NCBI RefSeq assembly: GCF_014648695.1
Contig: NZ_BMRP01000064.1
Span: 1-34,849 of the forward strand
Source: Streptomyces albospinus
GTDB lineage: Bacteria; Actinomycetota; Actinomycetes; Streptomycetales; Streptomycetaceae
DNA: 34,849 nt
Reading direction: 5' to 3'
Under the pieces are notes generated by a model. That model saw only the letters and a list, made by a program, of their open reading frames with translations, was not told where the DNA came from and did not search any database. Numbering within the stretch: the stretch's first letter is position 1; each line of letters starts with the position of its first letter. Shown in pieces: positions 1 through 7,239 of this stretch. The position numbers and the translations under genes were made by a program.

Positions 1-256
1 CGTCCACGAAGCCCGCGACACCGTCGGGAGCGTCGAGCGCCCGCCCGACCGGTGTACCCCAAATGTCGAGGCTGCCGCTGTCGGCGACGGCCAGACCCAG
101 CAGGAGGCCGAGCAAGGTCGTCTTGCCGGCGCCGTTCGGTCCGACCAGGCCGTGAATCCGCCCCTGCGCCACATCCAGGTCGACGCCGTCGAGCGCGACG
201 ACATCGCCGAACCACTTGGTGATCCCACGAGCCCGGACCGCGAGGAGTGCGTCCAT
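1..256 (-). CDS. ABC transporter ATP-binding protein (N-terminal part, cut by window edge)
   Basis: Reading the minus strand from the ATG at 256 gives about 85 residues beginning MDALLAVRARGITKWFG, then a Walker A loop, GPNGAGKTT, near residues 39-47. An aromatic ahead of it (KWFG) fits the A-loop. This is the start of an ABC-type nucleotide-binding domain that would energise a membrane exporter. Its Q-loop, signature and Walker B lie to the left of the window, so substrate and partner permease cannot be judged. An AAGGAAGG-like ribosome site lies just upstream on this strand. Drug or bacteriocin export is common for this N-terminal style, but that is only family knowledge. Confidence 0.9.
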   Translation of the reverse strand, partial: MDALLAVRARGITKWFGDVVALDGVDLDVAQGRIHGLVGPNGAGKTTLLGLLLGLAVADSGSLDIWGTPVGRALDAPDGVAGFVD

Positions 257-629
257 GAGTCCCTTCCTTCGAAAGCCTCACGGACCGTAGATGAAGTGCA
301 CAACGGTCATCAGGAGCAGTCAGTTGAATGCCCATGAAACGGTTGACGACCGGCATGCACCGCGACGATGCCCGCTGGGCAGGCGCCGAGGAGCGCCGGG
401 CGTCGGCAACGGCGGGCGCGGTTGACGGCACGGACGCGTAGGAGAAGGTGCGGCACTCTGTGCGGATGCGGGATGCCTGCCCGAAGAGCACAGCAATTTC
501 TTCGGCATGGCGGGGCGCCGCGACCCGGGACGTGGTGGCCGGCGCCCGCTGGTCGCCCGTGCGGCCCTCGCCGCCGAACGAGCCCCGGCGGCGGCGAGGG
601 CGGCCACCGGCGGTGTTGCTGCCGCTGTC
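257..629. other. No convincing gene
   Basis: The stretch between the ABC ATPase start and the VOC relic is open in several frames because of its high GC content, but none reads like a protein family: long Arg/Ala/Pro runs, no motif, no good ribosome site. It probably includes the ABC gene's promoter and degenerate sequence downstream of the VOC relic. Confidence 0.5.
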
Positions 630-977
630 GTTGCCGTCGGCATTGCTGAACAGGCCGAAGCGGTTGCCCCGCGGGTCCAGCGGGCGGGCGTAGTGGCAGC
701 CGTCGGGCACCGTTTCCGGCCCCTGCTCGACGCGGGTACCGGCTGCGACGGCCTTCTCGGTCAGCGCCGTGACGTCCTGGGCCAGGAAGCACGGCATGGC
801 GTAGTCCGCGCCACCCTCCCGCCCGCTGAGGTCGTGCAGCCCACCGACCGGGTACGGACCGCCGGTCGGGAATGGCCTGATCGTCCCCCCGGCCGGATCG
901 TGCCCGTGCGGCGCGCCGAGACGGCGCAGTACGGTCGCCCGGCGAGCTGGCCGGAGCGCACGGAAGGGGACGAACAT
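630..977 (-). pseudogene. VOC/glyoxalase-superfamily gene relic
   Basis: One minus-strand frame reads through segments typical of the second half of a VOC (glyoxalase/bleomycin-resistance) domain: GGTIRPFPTGGPYPVGG, then AMPCFLAQDVTALTEKA, then PLDPRGNRFGLFS. The last is the family's usual closing strand. After about 630 the similarity stops, but no stop codon follows and the frame drifts into low-information Arg/Pro-rich sequence. The usual N-terminal beta-alpha-beta half is not visible. I therefore read it as a decayed or partial VOC gene. The nominal ATG at 977 overlaps the start of the decarboxylase on the other strand and is probably not a real start. Confidence 0.45.
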
Positions 978-1131
978 GAGCCGAATCACCACCTCAGCGG
1001 CGATCGACGCCCGGTACTACAACTCCTATGGATTCGCCGGCGGTTACCTGCCGAAGGACCGGGCGCGCGCACATGCGCTGCTGAAGGAGTTCACGGAACG
1101 GGCGACGGAGTGGAAGGCCGACCACATCTAG
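976..1131 (+). other. N-terminal segment of the left PSD-like decarboxylase, ended by an in-frame TAG
   Basis: From ATG 976, preceded by GGAAGGGGA, the frame reads MSRITTSAAIDARYYNSYGF and continues AGGYLPKDRARAHALLKEF before a TAG at 1129-1131. The same frame resumes at once as PVADLEKLL. The paralog at 5866 has the matching N-terminus (HARYQSTFGRAGGYLPRN ... KELDPAVQDLADFL) with no stop there. The segment is therefore the genuine start of the gene, now separated by one amber codon, rather than an independent small gene. Confidence 0.7.
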
Positions 1132-1134
1132 CCC

Positions 1135-2241
1135 GTGGCCGACCTGGAGAAGCTCCTCACCACCGACCCCGTCGTCCAGCAGTACGTCAGCGACATGATC
1201 GAGCAGGTTCCCGAGGAGGAGCGGACCGTCTCCGACATCCCGCACCTGCTCCAGTGCCTCGATCAGATCGCGACGACCGCACCGGAGTACCACTGGGACC
1301 CAGCGTCCCGGAGGTTCTTCCCGATGTCCCACCTCTTCGTCTACATGATGGCGACGGACGCCGGGTGGAACGCTTTCCGCAACCAGAAGTTCAACGACGC
1401 GCTGGCCGGCGTCCTCCAGTACTGGTACAAGTTCCTGAGCAATGAGATTTCCGGCCACGACAGCCGGACGGTCCTGAACGACGGGCCGACGGGCTGGCTC
1501 TCCCCGCCGGCGTACGAGGAGTTCCGGCTCTTCCAGTTCGAGGTCGACCTGGACAAGGAGTACGGCGGGCTCGCTTCGTACAACGAGTTCTTCCACCGTG
1601 CCCTCAAGGACGGGTACCGGCCGCTGCCCACAGACCCCAAGGCGATCGTGTCGCCCAACGACGGGAAGGTGGTCCGGTGGCGGCAGGGCCTCAAGCGTCA
1701 GGACCAGTTCTGGCTCAAGGGACAGCCGTATTCCCTGGACAACATGCTCAACGGCAGTGAGTACGTGAAGGATTTCGTCGACGGCGACGTCCTCCAGACC
1801 TTCCTCTCGGGCGCCGACTACCACCGCTGGCACGCACCGGTGGACGGCAAGGTGGTGGCCGTTGACAAGGTCCCCGGCTATATGTTCGCCGAGCTCCAGT
1901 CGATGGGCGACGACACGACGGCCGGAACGCACTCGCAGTGCTACGGCGCTTCGGTCAACACCCGGGGCATCGTGGTCATCGAGAGCACCGCGCCGAAGGT
2001 CGGCCTGGTGTGCGTCATGCCCGTCGGCATCACCGAGATCTCCTCGATCACCCACTCGGTCACGGTGGACGACCAGGTCGCCAAGGGCCAGGAGATCGGC
2101 CGGTTCAGCTTCGGCGGGTCGAGCATGTGCCTGCTCTTCCAGAAGGGTGCCGTCGACCACCTCGTGCCGGACAACCCGAGCGGTGACCCGGACAACGGGG
2201 CTCCGGTCTTCGTCAACGGGCAGATCGCCCGGGCCCGGTAG
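1135..2241 (+). CDS. PSDC-domain phosphatidylserine decarboxylase-like protein, copy 1 (N-terminus cut off by TAG)
   Basis: Likely a pyruvoyl-dependent decarboxylase of the PSD family with an N-terminal PSDC domain, the architecture seen in fungal PsiD-type amino-acid decarboxylases; its substrate cannot be told from sequence. Numbering from ATG 976, PSDC covers about residues 60-190 (MSHLFVYMM, KFNDALAGVL, NEFFHRALKDGYRPL). The PSD part keeps SPNDGKV (~225), DYHRWHAPVDGKV (~280) and FGGSSM (~380), where the serine would become the pyruvoyl group. The catalytic domain is complete. After the TAG at 1129 the only intact reading starts at GTG 1135, giving 368 aa lacking about 52 N-terminal residues; I see no strong ribosome site for it. 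It converges on the ferritin-like gene with a strong hairpin between. It is either a recent pseudogene, a restarted shorter protein, or a suppressed stop. Confidence 0.8.
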   Translation: MADLEKLLTTDPVVQQYVSDMIEQVPEEERTVSDIPHLLQCLDQIATTAPEYHWDPASRRFFPMSHLFVYMMATDAGWNAFRNQKFNDALAGVLQYWYKFLSNEISGHDSRTVLNDGPTGWLSPPAYEEFRLFQFEVDLDKEYGGLASYNEFFHRALKDGYRPLPTDPKAIVSPNDGKVVRWRQGLKRQDQFWLKGQPYSLDNMLNGSEYVKDFVDGDVLQTFLSGADYHRWHAPVDGKVVAVDKVPGYMFAELQSMGDDTTAGTHSQCYGASVNTRGIVVIESTAPKVGLVCVMPVGITEISSITHSVTVDDQVAKGQEIGRFSFGGSSMCLLFQKGAVDHLVPDNPSGDPDNGAPVFVNGQIARAR

Positions 2242-2260
2242 CCCCGCAGCCCTGCGACGC

Positions 2261-2294
2261 GACGGCGCCCTCCGTATGGCCGGAGGGCGCCGTC
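2261..2294. terminator. Bidirectional hairpin terminator
   Basis: A perfect 14-bp inverted repeat (GACGGCGCCCTCCG / CGGAGGGCGCCGTC) with a 6-nt loop lies in the 69-bp gap between the convergent decarboxylase and ferritin-like genes. No U-tract is needed for terminators of this kind in actinomycetes. Confidence 0.85.
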
Positions 2295-2310
2295 CGCGTT
2301 CTCAGGGCTG

Positions 2311-3591
2311 TCAGGGAAGCTGGATGTCCGGCAGCAGTGAGATCTGCCGCTGGACCCCGTCGTCACCGCCCAGTGCGGCATAGCTCGGGAGCAGCTCCTC
2401 GCAGAGTGCGGCGAGTTCGGCCTTCGGCTGCTTGGTCTTGAACGCGTAGTACTGGAAGGGCGGTCCGGCGTTGACGGACAGTTGCCCCTTGACGAGCGGC
2501 GTCCGCACCAGGAGTTCGCAGACCGGGTACAGCAGCCCCTGCATCACGGCGATGAAGCCGCGTTCGTAGGCGTACCGGTCGCTCTGCGTGAACAGGTCCT
2601 TGTCCTGTGCGGGGTCGTGCACCTGCATGGGTGTCCGGTAAATGGCGTCCAGCAGCGCCAGGACGTAGCAGTAGACGGCGTTGGAGAACTCCATCAGGTC
2701 CTTGACGGTCTGGTCCGCCTTGACGGTCTTCAGGTCCGGGTCGTCGAGCACCGGCCAGATGACTTCGGCGTCGTCGATCGTGTACTTCTGCTTGCCGGTG
2801 TCGTCACAGACGACACCGATGCCGTCGAGGCCCTTGGCGATGTCGGAGAACTTGGTGTAGTGGGACGCCTGCCACTTGCCGATGTCCTGCGGCGGGTGGT
2901 CGTCCGTGCGCACGATCGGGTCGGGGAGCAGGCCCTTGTCCTCGGGAGCTCCCTCGCCCTGGTCGACGATGATCTGCATCGCCTGGATCGCGGACGCCTC
3001 GTCCACGATGAGCCGCGGCTGGTCGGAGCCGCCGTTCTGGTTCCAGTAGGCCCGGTGGTACTGGAACTTCCACAGGTCCTTCTTCGCCTTGGCCCAGTCG
3101 ATGGTCGAGCTGAGGTTGTGGATGCCCCGTTCGATGCGCGCGTAGAACTCGCCGAGGGAGTGGTACGGCTCGATTTCGCCGAGAGCGGCCCCCGGAGGGG
3201 TGGCCGGCAGCTCGATCTGCATGAACGTGTTCCTGACCTGGTCGGTGGAGAGCTTCCGCAGCCGCATGGGCAGCTTGGGCTCGCGCTTGAGCATCACGCC
3301 CGGGTAGGTGGGGATGACCTTCGGGTCGTAGAGCCGGAAACTCGTGTCCCCGACCGCGATCAGCAGGTTGCGCACCAGACTGAGGTGCAGCATCTCCTCG
3401 ATCGCCACACCGATCATCGTGCGCTGCGCCGACGCGCCGGCCGCCCACTGCGAATAGCCGCGTGTCTTGATCGAATAGGTCGCGTACAAGTACAGGGGAA
3501 CCGTGGAGAGTTCGACTTGGGCGGCGGCCTTGAGATGGTCGATCAGGTCCTGCAGGTCGGTGATCTCCTGAACCGATTCCTTCGTGGTCAC
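2311..3591 (-). CDS. Ferritin-like domain protein (VioB / iminophenyl-pyruvate dimer synthase type)
   Basis: A 426-aa protein from GTG 3591. It resembles the ferritin-like (PF12902-type) proteins related to the VioB/RebD/StaD group. Visible signals are AAAQVELSTVPLYLYATYS (E27 in the first helix) and AIEEMLHLSLVRNLL (E65, E66, H69), the ExnEExxH arrangement of a carboxylate-bridged metal site. Later helices (FSNAVYCYVLALLDAIY, ERGFIAVMQGLLYPVCELL) complete a bundle. It is the last gene of the four-gene minus operon, six bases after the HvfC-like stop, with GGAGGA ahead of its start. In that setting it may oxidise or couple a small molecule, or store or deliver metal. No signal peptide, so cytosolic. 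The family is fairly clear; the function is unknown. Confidence 0.85.
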   Translation of the reverse strand: MTTKESVQEITDLQDLIDHLKAAAQVELSTVPLYLYATYSIKTRGYSQWAAGASAQRTMIGVAIEEMLHLSLVRNLLIAVGDTSFRLYDPKVIPTYPGVMLKREPKLPMRLRKLSTDQVRNTFMQIELPATPPGAALGEIEPYHSLGEFYARIERGIHNLSSTIDWAKAKKDLWKFQYHRAYWNQNGGSDQPRLIVDEASAIQAMQIIVDQGEGAPEDKGLLPDPIVRTDDHPPQDIGKWQASHYTKFSDIAKGLDGIGVVCDDTGKQKYTIDDAEVIWPVLDDPDLKTVKADQTVKDLMEFSNAVYCYVLALLDAIYRTPMQVHDPAQDKDLFTQSDRYAYERGFIAVMQGLLYPVCELLVRTPLVKGQLSVNAGPPFQYYAFKTKQPKAELAALCEELLPSYAALGGDDGVQRQISLLPDIQLP

Positions 3592-3597
3592 GGTGAA

Positions 3598-4269
3598 TCA
3601 ATCCTCCGATGCCGGTGCCGCTGGGGAAGTTGGGGGATGCGAAGAAGAGACGTGCAGTCGCGCGTACGCCCCCGGGCTCAGCTCCCGGGTGACTACCGTG
3701 AAGTGCCGTCGGCTCACGGCGAGATGGACGGGCCGCTGTGCGGGCGGATCCGGTTCCTCGCCCCGGTGCACCGCGGCCAGGTACGCGTGGACGGGCGCGC
3801 AGACCCGCAGCAGCCGCAGGGGCGGCGCCGGGGCCGTGCCGTCCTCGGTGCCGGGTGCGTCCAGGACCTCGGTGAAGGCCCGCTCGAAGCGGATCAGGTC
3901 GATCAGCAGGTCGATCCACGCCTCGCGCTCCGCGCCGGGCCCGGAGTCCGGCCGCGTACGGGCCAGGTGGCCGGCGAAACCGGTGCTGAGCCCGGCCAGG
4001 GTGGGGGAGCGGGAGGGGTGCGCGTCCAGGTGGTCCTGTGCGAAACCGTCGAAGATCTCCTGCCCGAGCAGGTGCACCGACCCCGGGTGCAGGGTCCGCA
4101 TGCACTCCAGCAGCCGCAGCCGGTAGCCCTGTTGGTGGACGAACAGCCGCTCGCGGGCCGACAGCCGGCTGGACGGGGTGATCGTGTGGCCGGGGTCCTC
4201 GCCCGTGGGGTGAAGGATCAACGACTGCATCCAGCGCTGCACGGCGGCCAGCGAGGTGGCGTCAGCCAC
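3598..4269 (-). CDS. DUF2063 / HvfC-BufC-like MNIO partner protein
   Basis: A 223-aa protein from GTG 4269, overlapping the MNIO stop by 8 bp, so very probably translationally coupled. It shows the DUF2063 (PF09836) pattern: LAAVQRWMQSLIL at the N-terminus, RLSARERLFVHQQGYRLRLL around residues 34-53, then HLLGQEIFDGFAQDHL and LAGLSTGFAGHLARTRP. The middle (about residues 110-140, EAWIDLLIDLIRFERAFTEV) starts the second domain. In characterised MNIO systems such proteins bind the precursor and present it to the oxidase, RRE-like in role. It is cytosolic. It carries an old DNA-binding label in databases, but its position after a DUF692 gene argues for the partner role. Confidence 0.85.
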   Translation of the reverse strand: MADATSLAAVQRWMQSLILHPTGEDPGHTITPSSRLSARERLFVHQQGYRLRLLECMRTLHPGSVHLLGQEIFDGFAQDHLDAHPSRSPTLAGLSTGFAGHLARTRPDSGPGAEREAWIDLLIDLIRFERAFTEVLDAPGTEDGTAPAPPLRLLRVCAPVHAYLAAVHRGEEPDPPAQRPVHLAVSRRHFTVVTRELSPGAYARLHVSSSHPPTSPAAPASED

Positions 4270-5113
4270 GGGAGCCCCCTGTCGGGGCGGCTGCCGCCCG
4301 CTCCCGTGCCCTGTCGAGCTCGGCCAGCAGCTCCGGGAACGGCGGCAGCTTGTCGTCGCGTTCCAGCAGGGTGGACACTCCGCCGGTCAGCTCGGTCGCC
4401 AGCCGGTACAGCTCCCACACCGGTTCGGACACGGGCGCGTCGTGGGTGTCGACGATGTGCGTGCCGTAGTGGGTGTGCCCCGCGAGGTGCATCTGGACCA
4501 CGCGCTCGTGCGGCAGCTCCCGCAGGTAGCGCACCGGGTCGAAGTCGTGGTTGAACGCGGAGACGTGGACGTTGTTCACGTCGAGCAGCAGTCCGCAGTC
4601 CGCCTCCTCCGCCATCCGCCCGAGGAACTCCCACTCGGCGAGCGTGGAGGCGCGGAACTCCACGTAGCTGCTGGGGTTCTCCAGGACCAGCCGGCGCTCC
4701 AGCACGTCCTGGACGACGCGCACGCGGCGCACGACATGGTCGAGGGTCTCCTCGGTGAACGGCAGCGGCAGCAGGTCGTGGGTGTGCACGCCCAGCACGC
4801 CCGTCCAGCACACGTGGTCCGAGACCCACGGGGCCCGTACCTCGTCGGCCAGCCGCTTCAGCCGGCGCAGATAGCCGAAGTCCAGGGGGTCCGTGCTCCC
4901 GATGGACAGCGAGACCCCGTGCAGGACGACCGGGTACCGTTCGGCGATCTCCGCCAGGGCGTGCCGTCTGCCGCCGCGGGTGTCCAGGAAGTTCTCGGAG
5001 ATGATCTCGAAGAAGCCGACGTCCGGCCGGTGCCGGCGGATGTACGGGAGGTGCGGAGTCCGCAGCCCGACCCCGAGGCCGAGGTGCGGCAGGCCCAGCC
5101 GTGCCTCGCTCAC
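4262..5113 (-). CDS. DUF692 family multinuclear non-heme iron oxidative enzyme (MNIO)
   Basis: A 283-aa DUF692 protein from GTG 5113, whose start overlaps the stop of the Cys-rich gene (GTGA). Family enzymes (MbnB, TglH, BufB) use two or three irons and O2 to modify cysteines of peptide substrates. The TIM-barrel metal-site residues are all recognisable: FFEIISEN (E36/E40), VVLHGVSLSIG (H65), VSDHVCW (D99, H100), LVLENPSSYV (E145), LLLDVNNVHVSAFNHDFD (D178, N180, H183), VVQMHLAGH (H209, H213), VDTHDAPVSEPVW (D222, H224, E230). Length is usual for the family. The frame stays open upstream to 5554, but that part is only the shadow of the preceding gene. Cytosolic; substrate is most likely the neighbouring Cys-rich protein. 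Confidence 0.93.
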   Translation of the reverse strand: MSEARLGLPHLGLGVGLRTPHLPYIRRHRPDVGFFEIISENFLDTRGGRRHALAEIAERYPVVLHGVSLSIGSTDPLDFGYLRRLKRLADEVRAPWVSDHVCWTGVLGVHTHDLLPLPFTEETLDHVVRRVRVVQDVLERRLVLENPSSYVEFRASTLAEWEFLGRMAEEADCGLLLDVNNVHVSAFNHDFDPVRYLRELPHERVVQMHLAGHTHYGTHIVDTHDAPVSEPVWELYRLATELTGGVSTLLERDDKLPPFPELLAELDRARERAAAAPTGGSRG

Positions 5114-5595
5114 TGCGGCTGCGACATGTAGTCGTAGTGCGGCATCCGGTCGTCCTCGACGCCCTCGCCCGGGGCCGGGCCGAACGCCTTGCCCGCCGCG
5201 TACATCCGCGCCTCGAAGAGCCGGCGAGCCTGTTTCCACACGCTTTTGCCCTTCAGCGGGCCGGCCGAGAAGACCCGGCTCTCGTTGATCGGGCTGGCAC
5301 AGCTGCCGTTGTAGCGGCAGTCCTGCTCGCCCGGGTGGAACTGCTCGTAGTCCGTGCCCGCGTAGCCGCAGCCGCCCTGGCCCCGGCAGGCGCCTTCGCC
5401 GTGGCAGACGTGGAAGACGGTCGCGCAGGTGCCCATGCCCGCCATGGGGGCCTGGCCCGACGCGTCGAGCCCGGCGCAGGAGTTGAGGCCCATGCAGACG
5501 TGCAGCTCCCGGGCCACTTCCCGGGGGAGCAGGCTCGAATCCGGGTCCGGGCACCTCTTGGGGCTGCGGGCGGAGTGTGCGGGGCGCTCACTCAT
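5110..5595 (-). CDS. Cysteine-rich protein, candidate MNIO substrate (bufferin-like, no signal peptide)
   Basis: A 161-aa protein from ATG 5595, preceded by GAGAGGA. It has nine cysteines, eight of them in residues 34-99 at C34, 40, 57, 64, 70, 76, 93, 99, so gaps are 5, 16, 6, 5, 5, 16, 5. The units CMGLNSC, CHGEGAC, CRGQGGC and CRYNGSC share C-x5-C with glycine inside, like the CxG-rich repeats of bufferin-type substrates. Differences from bufferins: no secretion signal (start MSERPAHSARSPKRC) and a 60-residue cysteine-free tail (GKSVWKQARRLFEARMY). First gene of the operon, directly coupled to the MNIO. I infer that its cysteines are oxidised, for metal binding or as a RiPP precursor; the exact family is not one I can name. 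Confidence 0.8.
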   Translation of the reverse strand: MSERPAHSARSPKRCPDPDSSLLPREVARELHVCMGLNSCAGLDASGQAPMAGMGTCATVFHVCHGEGACRGQGGCGYAGTDYEQFHPGEQDCRYNGSCASPINESRVFSAGPLKGKSVWKQARRLFEARMYAAGKAFGPAPGEGVEDDRMPHYDYMSQPQ

Positions 5596-5865
5596 GGTGG
5601 TCGTTCCTCTCGGCTCGAAGACGAAGGCCACACCCTGGCAGGGCGGCCCGAGAGGACGGCAGAGGGAGATCCGGCCACGGCGCCCCCGGGGGAGCAGAAC
5701 CGGCCACTGCCCGGTCATCCGGTCAATGGCGGCTCCTTGTCCAGGTGTTCGACGGCAAATGGCCATAGCGGAGATGGCCGGATTCGCGAAGTGCCAATGA
5801 TCCCTCCGGCACTTGGCAGCATGTGCGGATCGAGGCCACTGAACGCGAGCAACGAGGAGATGGTC
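5596..5865. promoter_or_regulatory. Divergent promoter region between the MNIO operon and decarboxylase copy 2
   Basis: The 270-bp gap separates the divergent starts at 5595 (minus) and 5866 (plus) and should hold both promoters. The clearest structure is a 7-bp inverted repeat, AAGTGCC (5789-5795) and GGCACTT (5808-5814), 12 bp apart, about 50 bp ahead of the plus start. A TTGACC at about 5728-5733 on the minus strand could be a -35 box, but no matching -10 is convincing. Confidence 0.4.
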
Positions 5866-7239
5866 ATGACCGCTGTCATCACCCCGCAGGAACTCCACGC
5901 GCGTTACCAGAGCACCTTCGGCCGGGCGGGCGGCTATCTGCCGCGGAATCCGCTGGCGGTCGACGAGTTCCACAAGAGCATCGCCCCGCGGGCGGGGGAC
6001 CTCAGGAAGGAACTCGACCCCGCCGTCCAGGACCTGGCGGACTTCCTCCACTCCGATCTCACCGTCCGGATGTACGTGACGAACACGCTCGCCGAAGTGC
6101 CCGAGCAGCACCGGCACATCCACACCGCGGACGACCTCGTCGAGCACCTGAACGCCATCGTCAGGTGGGCACCCGCCTACAACCGCAACCCCCTCCACCA
6201 GATCTTCCTGCCGATGTCCGCGCTCTTCGGCTACATGCGCCTGACGCCGTCGGGTTCGGTCCTGTTCCGCATGCCGCAGTTCAACGACAAACTGCGGCCC
6301 GTCCTGCGGAAGTGGTGCGACTACCTCAACACCGAGGACGGCGCCCACGCGCTGAACACCCGCGAAGGCGGCTGGTTCTCACAGCCCGCGACCGAGATGA
6401 ACAAGTTGTACGAGTACCAGTGCTCGGCCCGGCGCGACGAGAAGCACTGGGGCTTCACGTCGTTCAACGACTTCTTCCACCGCCCTATCAAGGACGAGTT
6501 CCGGCCGCTCGGCGGGAACGGCGACCCCGGCGGCGTCGTCGCCCCAACGACGGCACGGTCTACAACGTCCAGCGCCGCGCGGCCAGGGAAACAGACTTCT
6601 GGCTCAAGGAGCAGTACTCGCTCACGGACATGCTGCGCGGCCCGCAGTGCGGGGACGAGTACGTCAGCACGTTCGTCGGCGGCGACGTGTACCAGTCGTT
6701 CCTGTCCGTCAACAGCTACCACCGGTGGCACGTGCCCGTCGACGGGACGGTCAAGCACCTGGAGATCGTGCCCCGCCTCATGTTCAGCGCCGCCTGGAAC
6801 GAGACGCCCGATCCGACGACGTGAACCCACTCGCAGAGCTACCAGGCGCACGTCAACACCAGCGGACTGGCGTTCATCGAGTGCAGCGAGGAACTCGGCA
6901 GGCGCATGGTGTGCGCCGTGGTGATCGGCATGGAGGAGGTCTCCTCGATCGACTGGTCGGTCGGTGTCGGCGACACCGTTCAGCGAGGCCAGGAGCTGGG
7001 TTACTTCAGCTACGGTGGCTCCAGCATGGCCCTGGTCTTCGAACAGGGCATCGTGGACGAGTTCACCGTGCCGTTCAACAAACCCCCACGAGCACACGGA
7101 CGACGGCCCCTACCTGCCTGGCGCTCTGCCTACGCAGGAACGAGGCGGAGACCGGGCCGTTTCCAACCTCGCCGGTGCGTCGCCGCGGGAATACCCACCT
7201 GTAGCCAATGGATCTTCTGATCCTGCACATCGACCATGA
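5866..7239 (+). pseudogene. PSDC-domain phosphatidylserine decarboxylase-like protein, copy 2 (three lesions)
   Basis: Paralog of the gene at 976-2241, starting at ATG 5866 with AGGAG six bases upstream. Frame 1 gives an intact PSDC half (GRAGGYLPRNPLAVDEFH ... FNDFFHRPIKDEFRPLGG). Near 6541-6546 one C is missing from a C run, and the reading moves frame to continue as APNDGTVYNVQ, YHRWHVPVDGTV. An in-frame TGA at 6822-6824 then interrupts between PDPTT and THSQSYQAHVN, where copy 1 has an alanine-glycine pair. The frame resumes through YGGSSMALVFEQG, and an extra C near 7080-7085 shifts the tail. All pyruvoyl-site motifs survive, so decay is recent, or some lesions are sequencing errors in C runs; the TGA is not in a homopolymer. 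Confidence 0.8.

Noticed and set aside
976..2241. Programmed stop-codon recoding (pyrrolysine or selenocysteine) in the decarboxylase pair
   Set aside because: The two stops differ (TAG and TGA), lie at different positions, neither aligns with a catalytic residue, and copy 2 also has frameshifts. Decay is simpler.
2482..4554. 690-codon plus-strand open frame across the ferritin-like and HvfC-like genes
   Set aside because: It is the antisense of two genes with strong family motifs, with Val/Asp/Gly-biased composition and no domain; typical high-GC shadow.
5101..5865. Upstream extension of the decarboxylase copy 2 frame and of the MNIO frame (to 5554)
   Set aside because: Both are open only because of GC-rich third positions; conserved N-termini and ribosome sites place the starts at 5866 and 5113.
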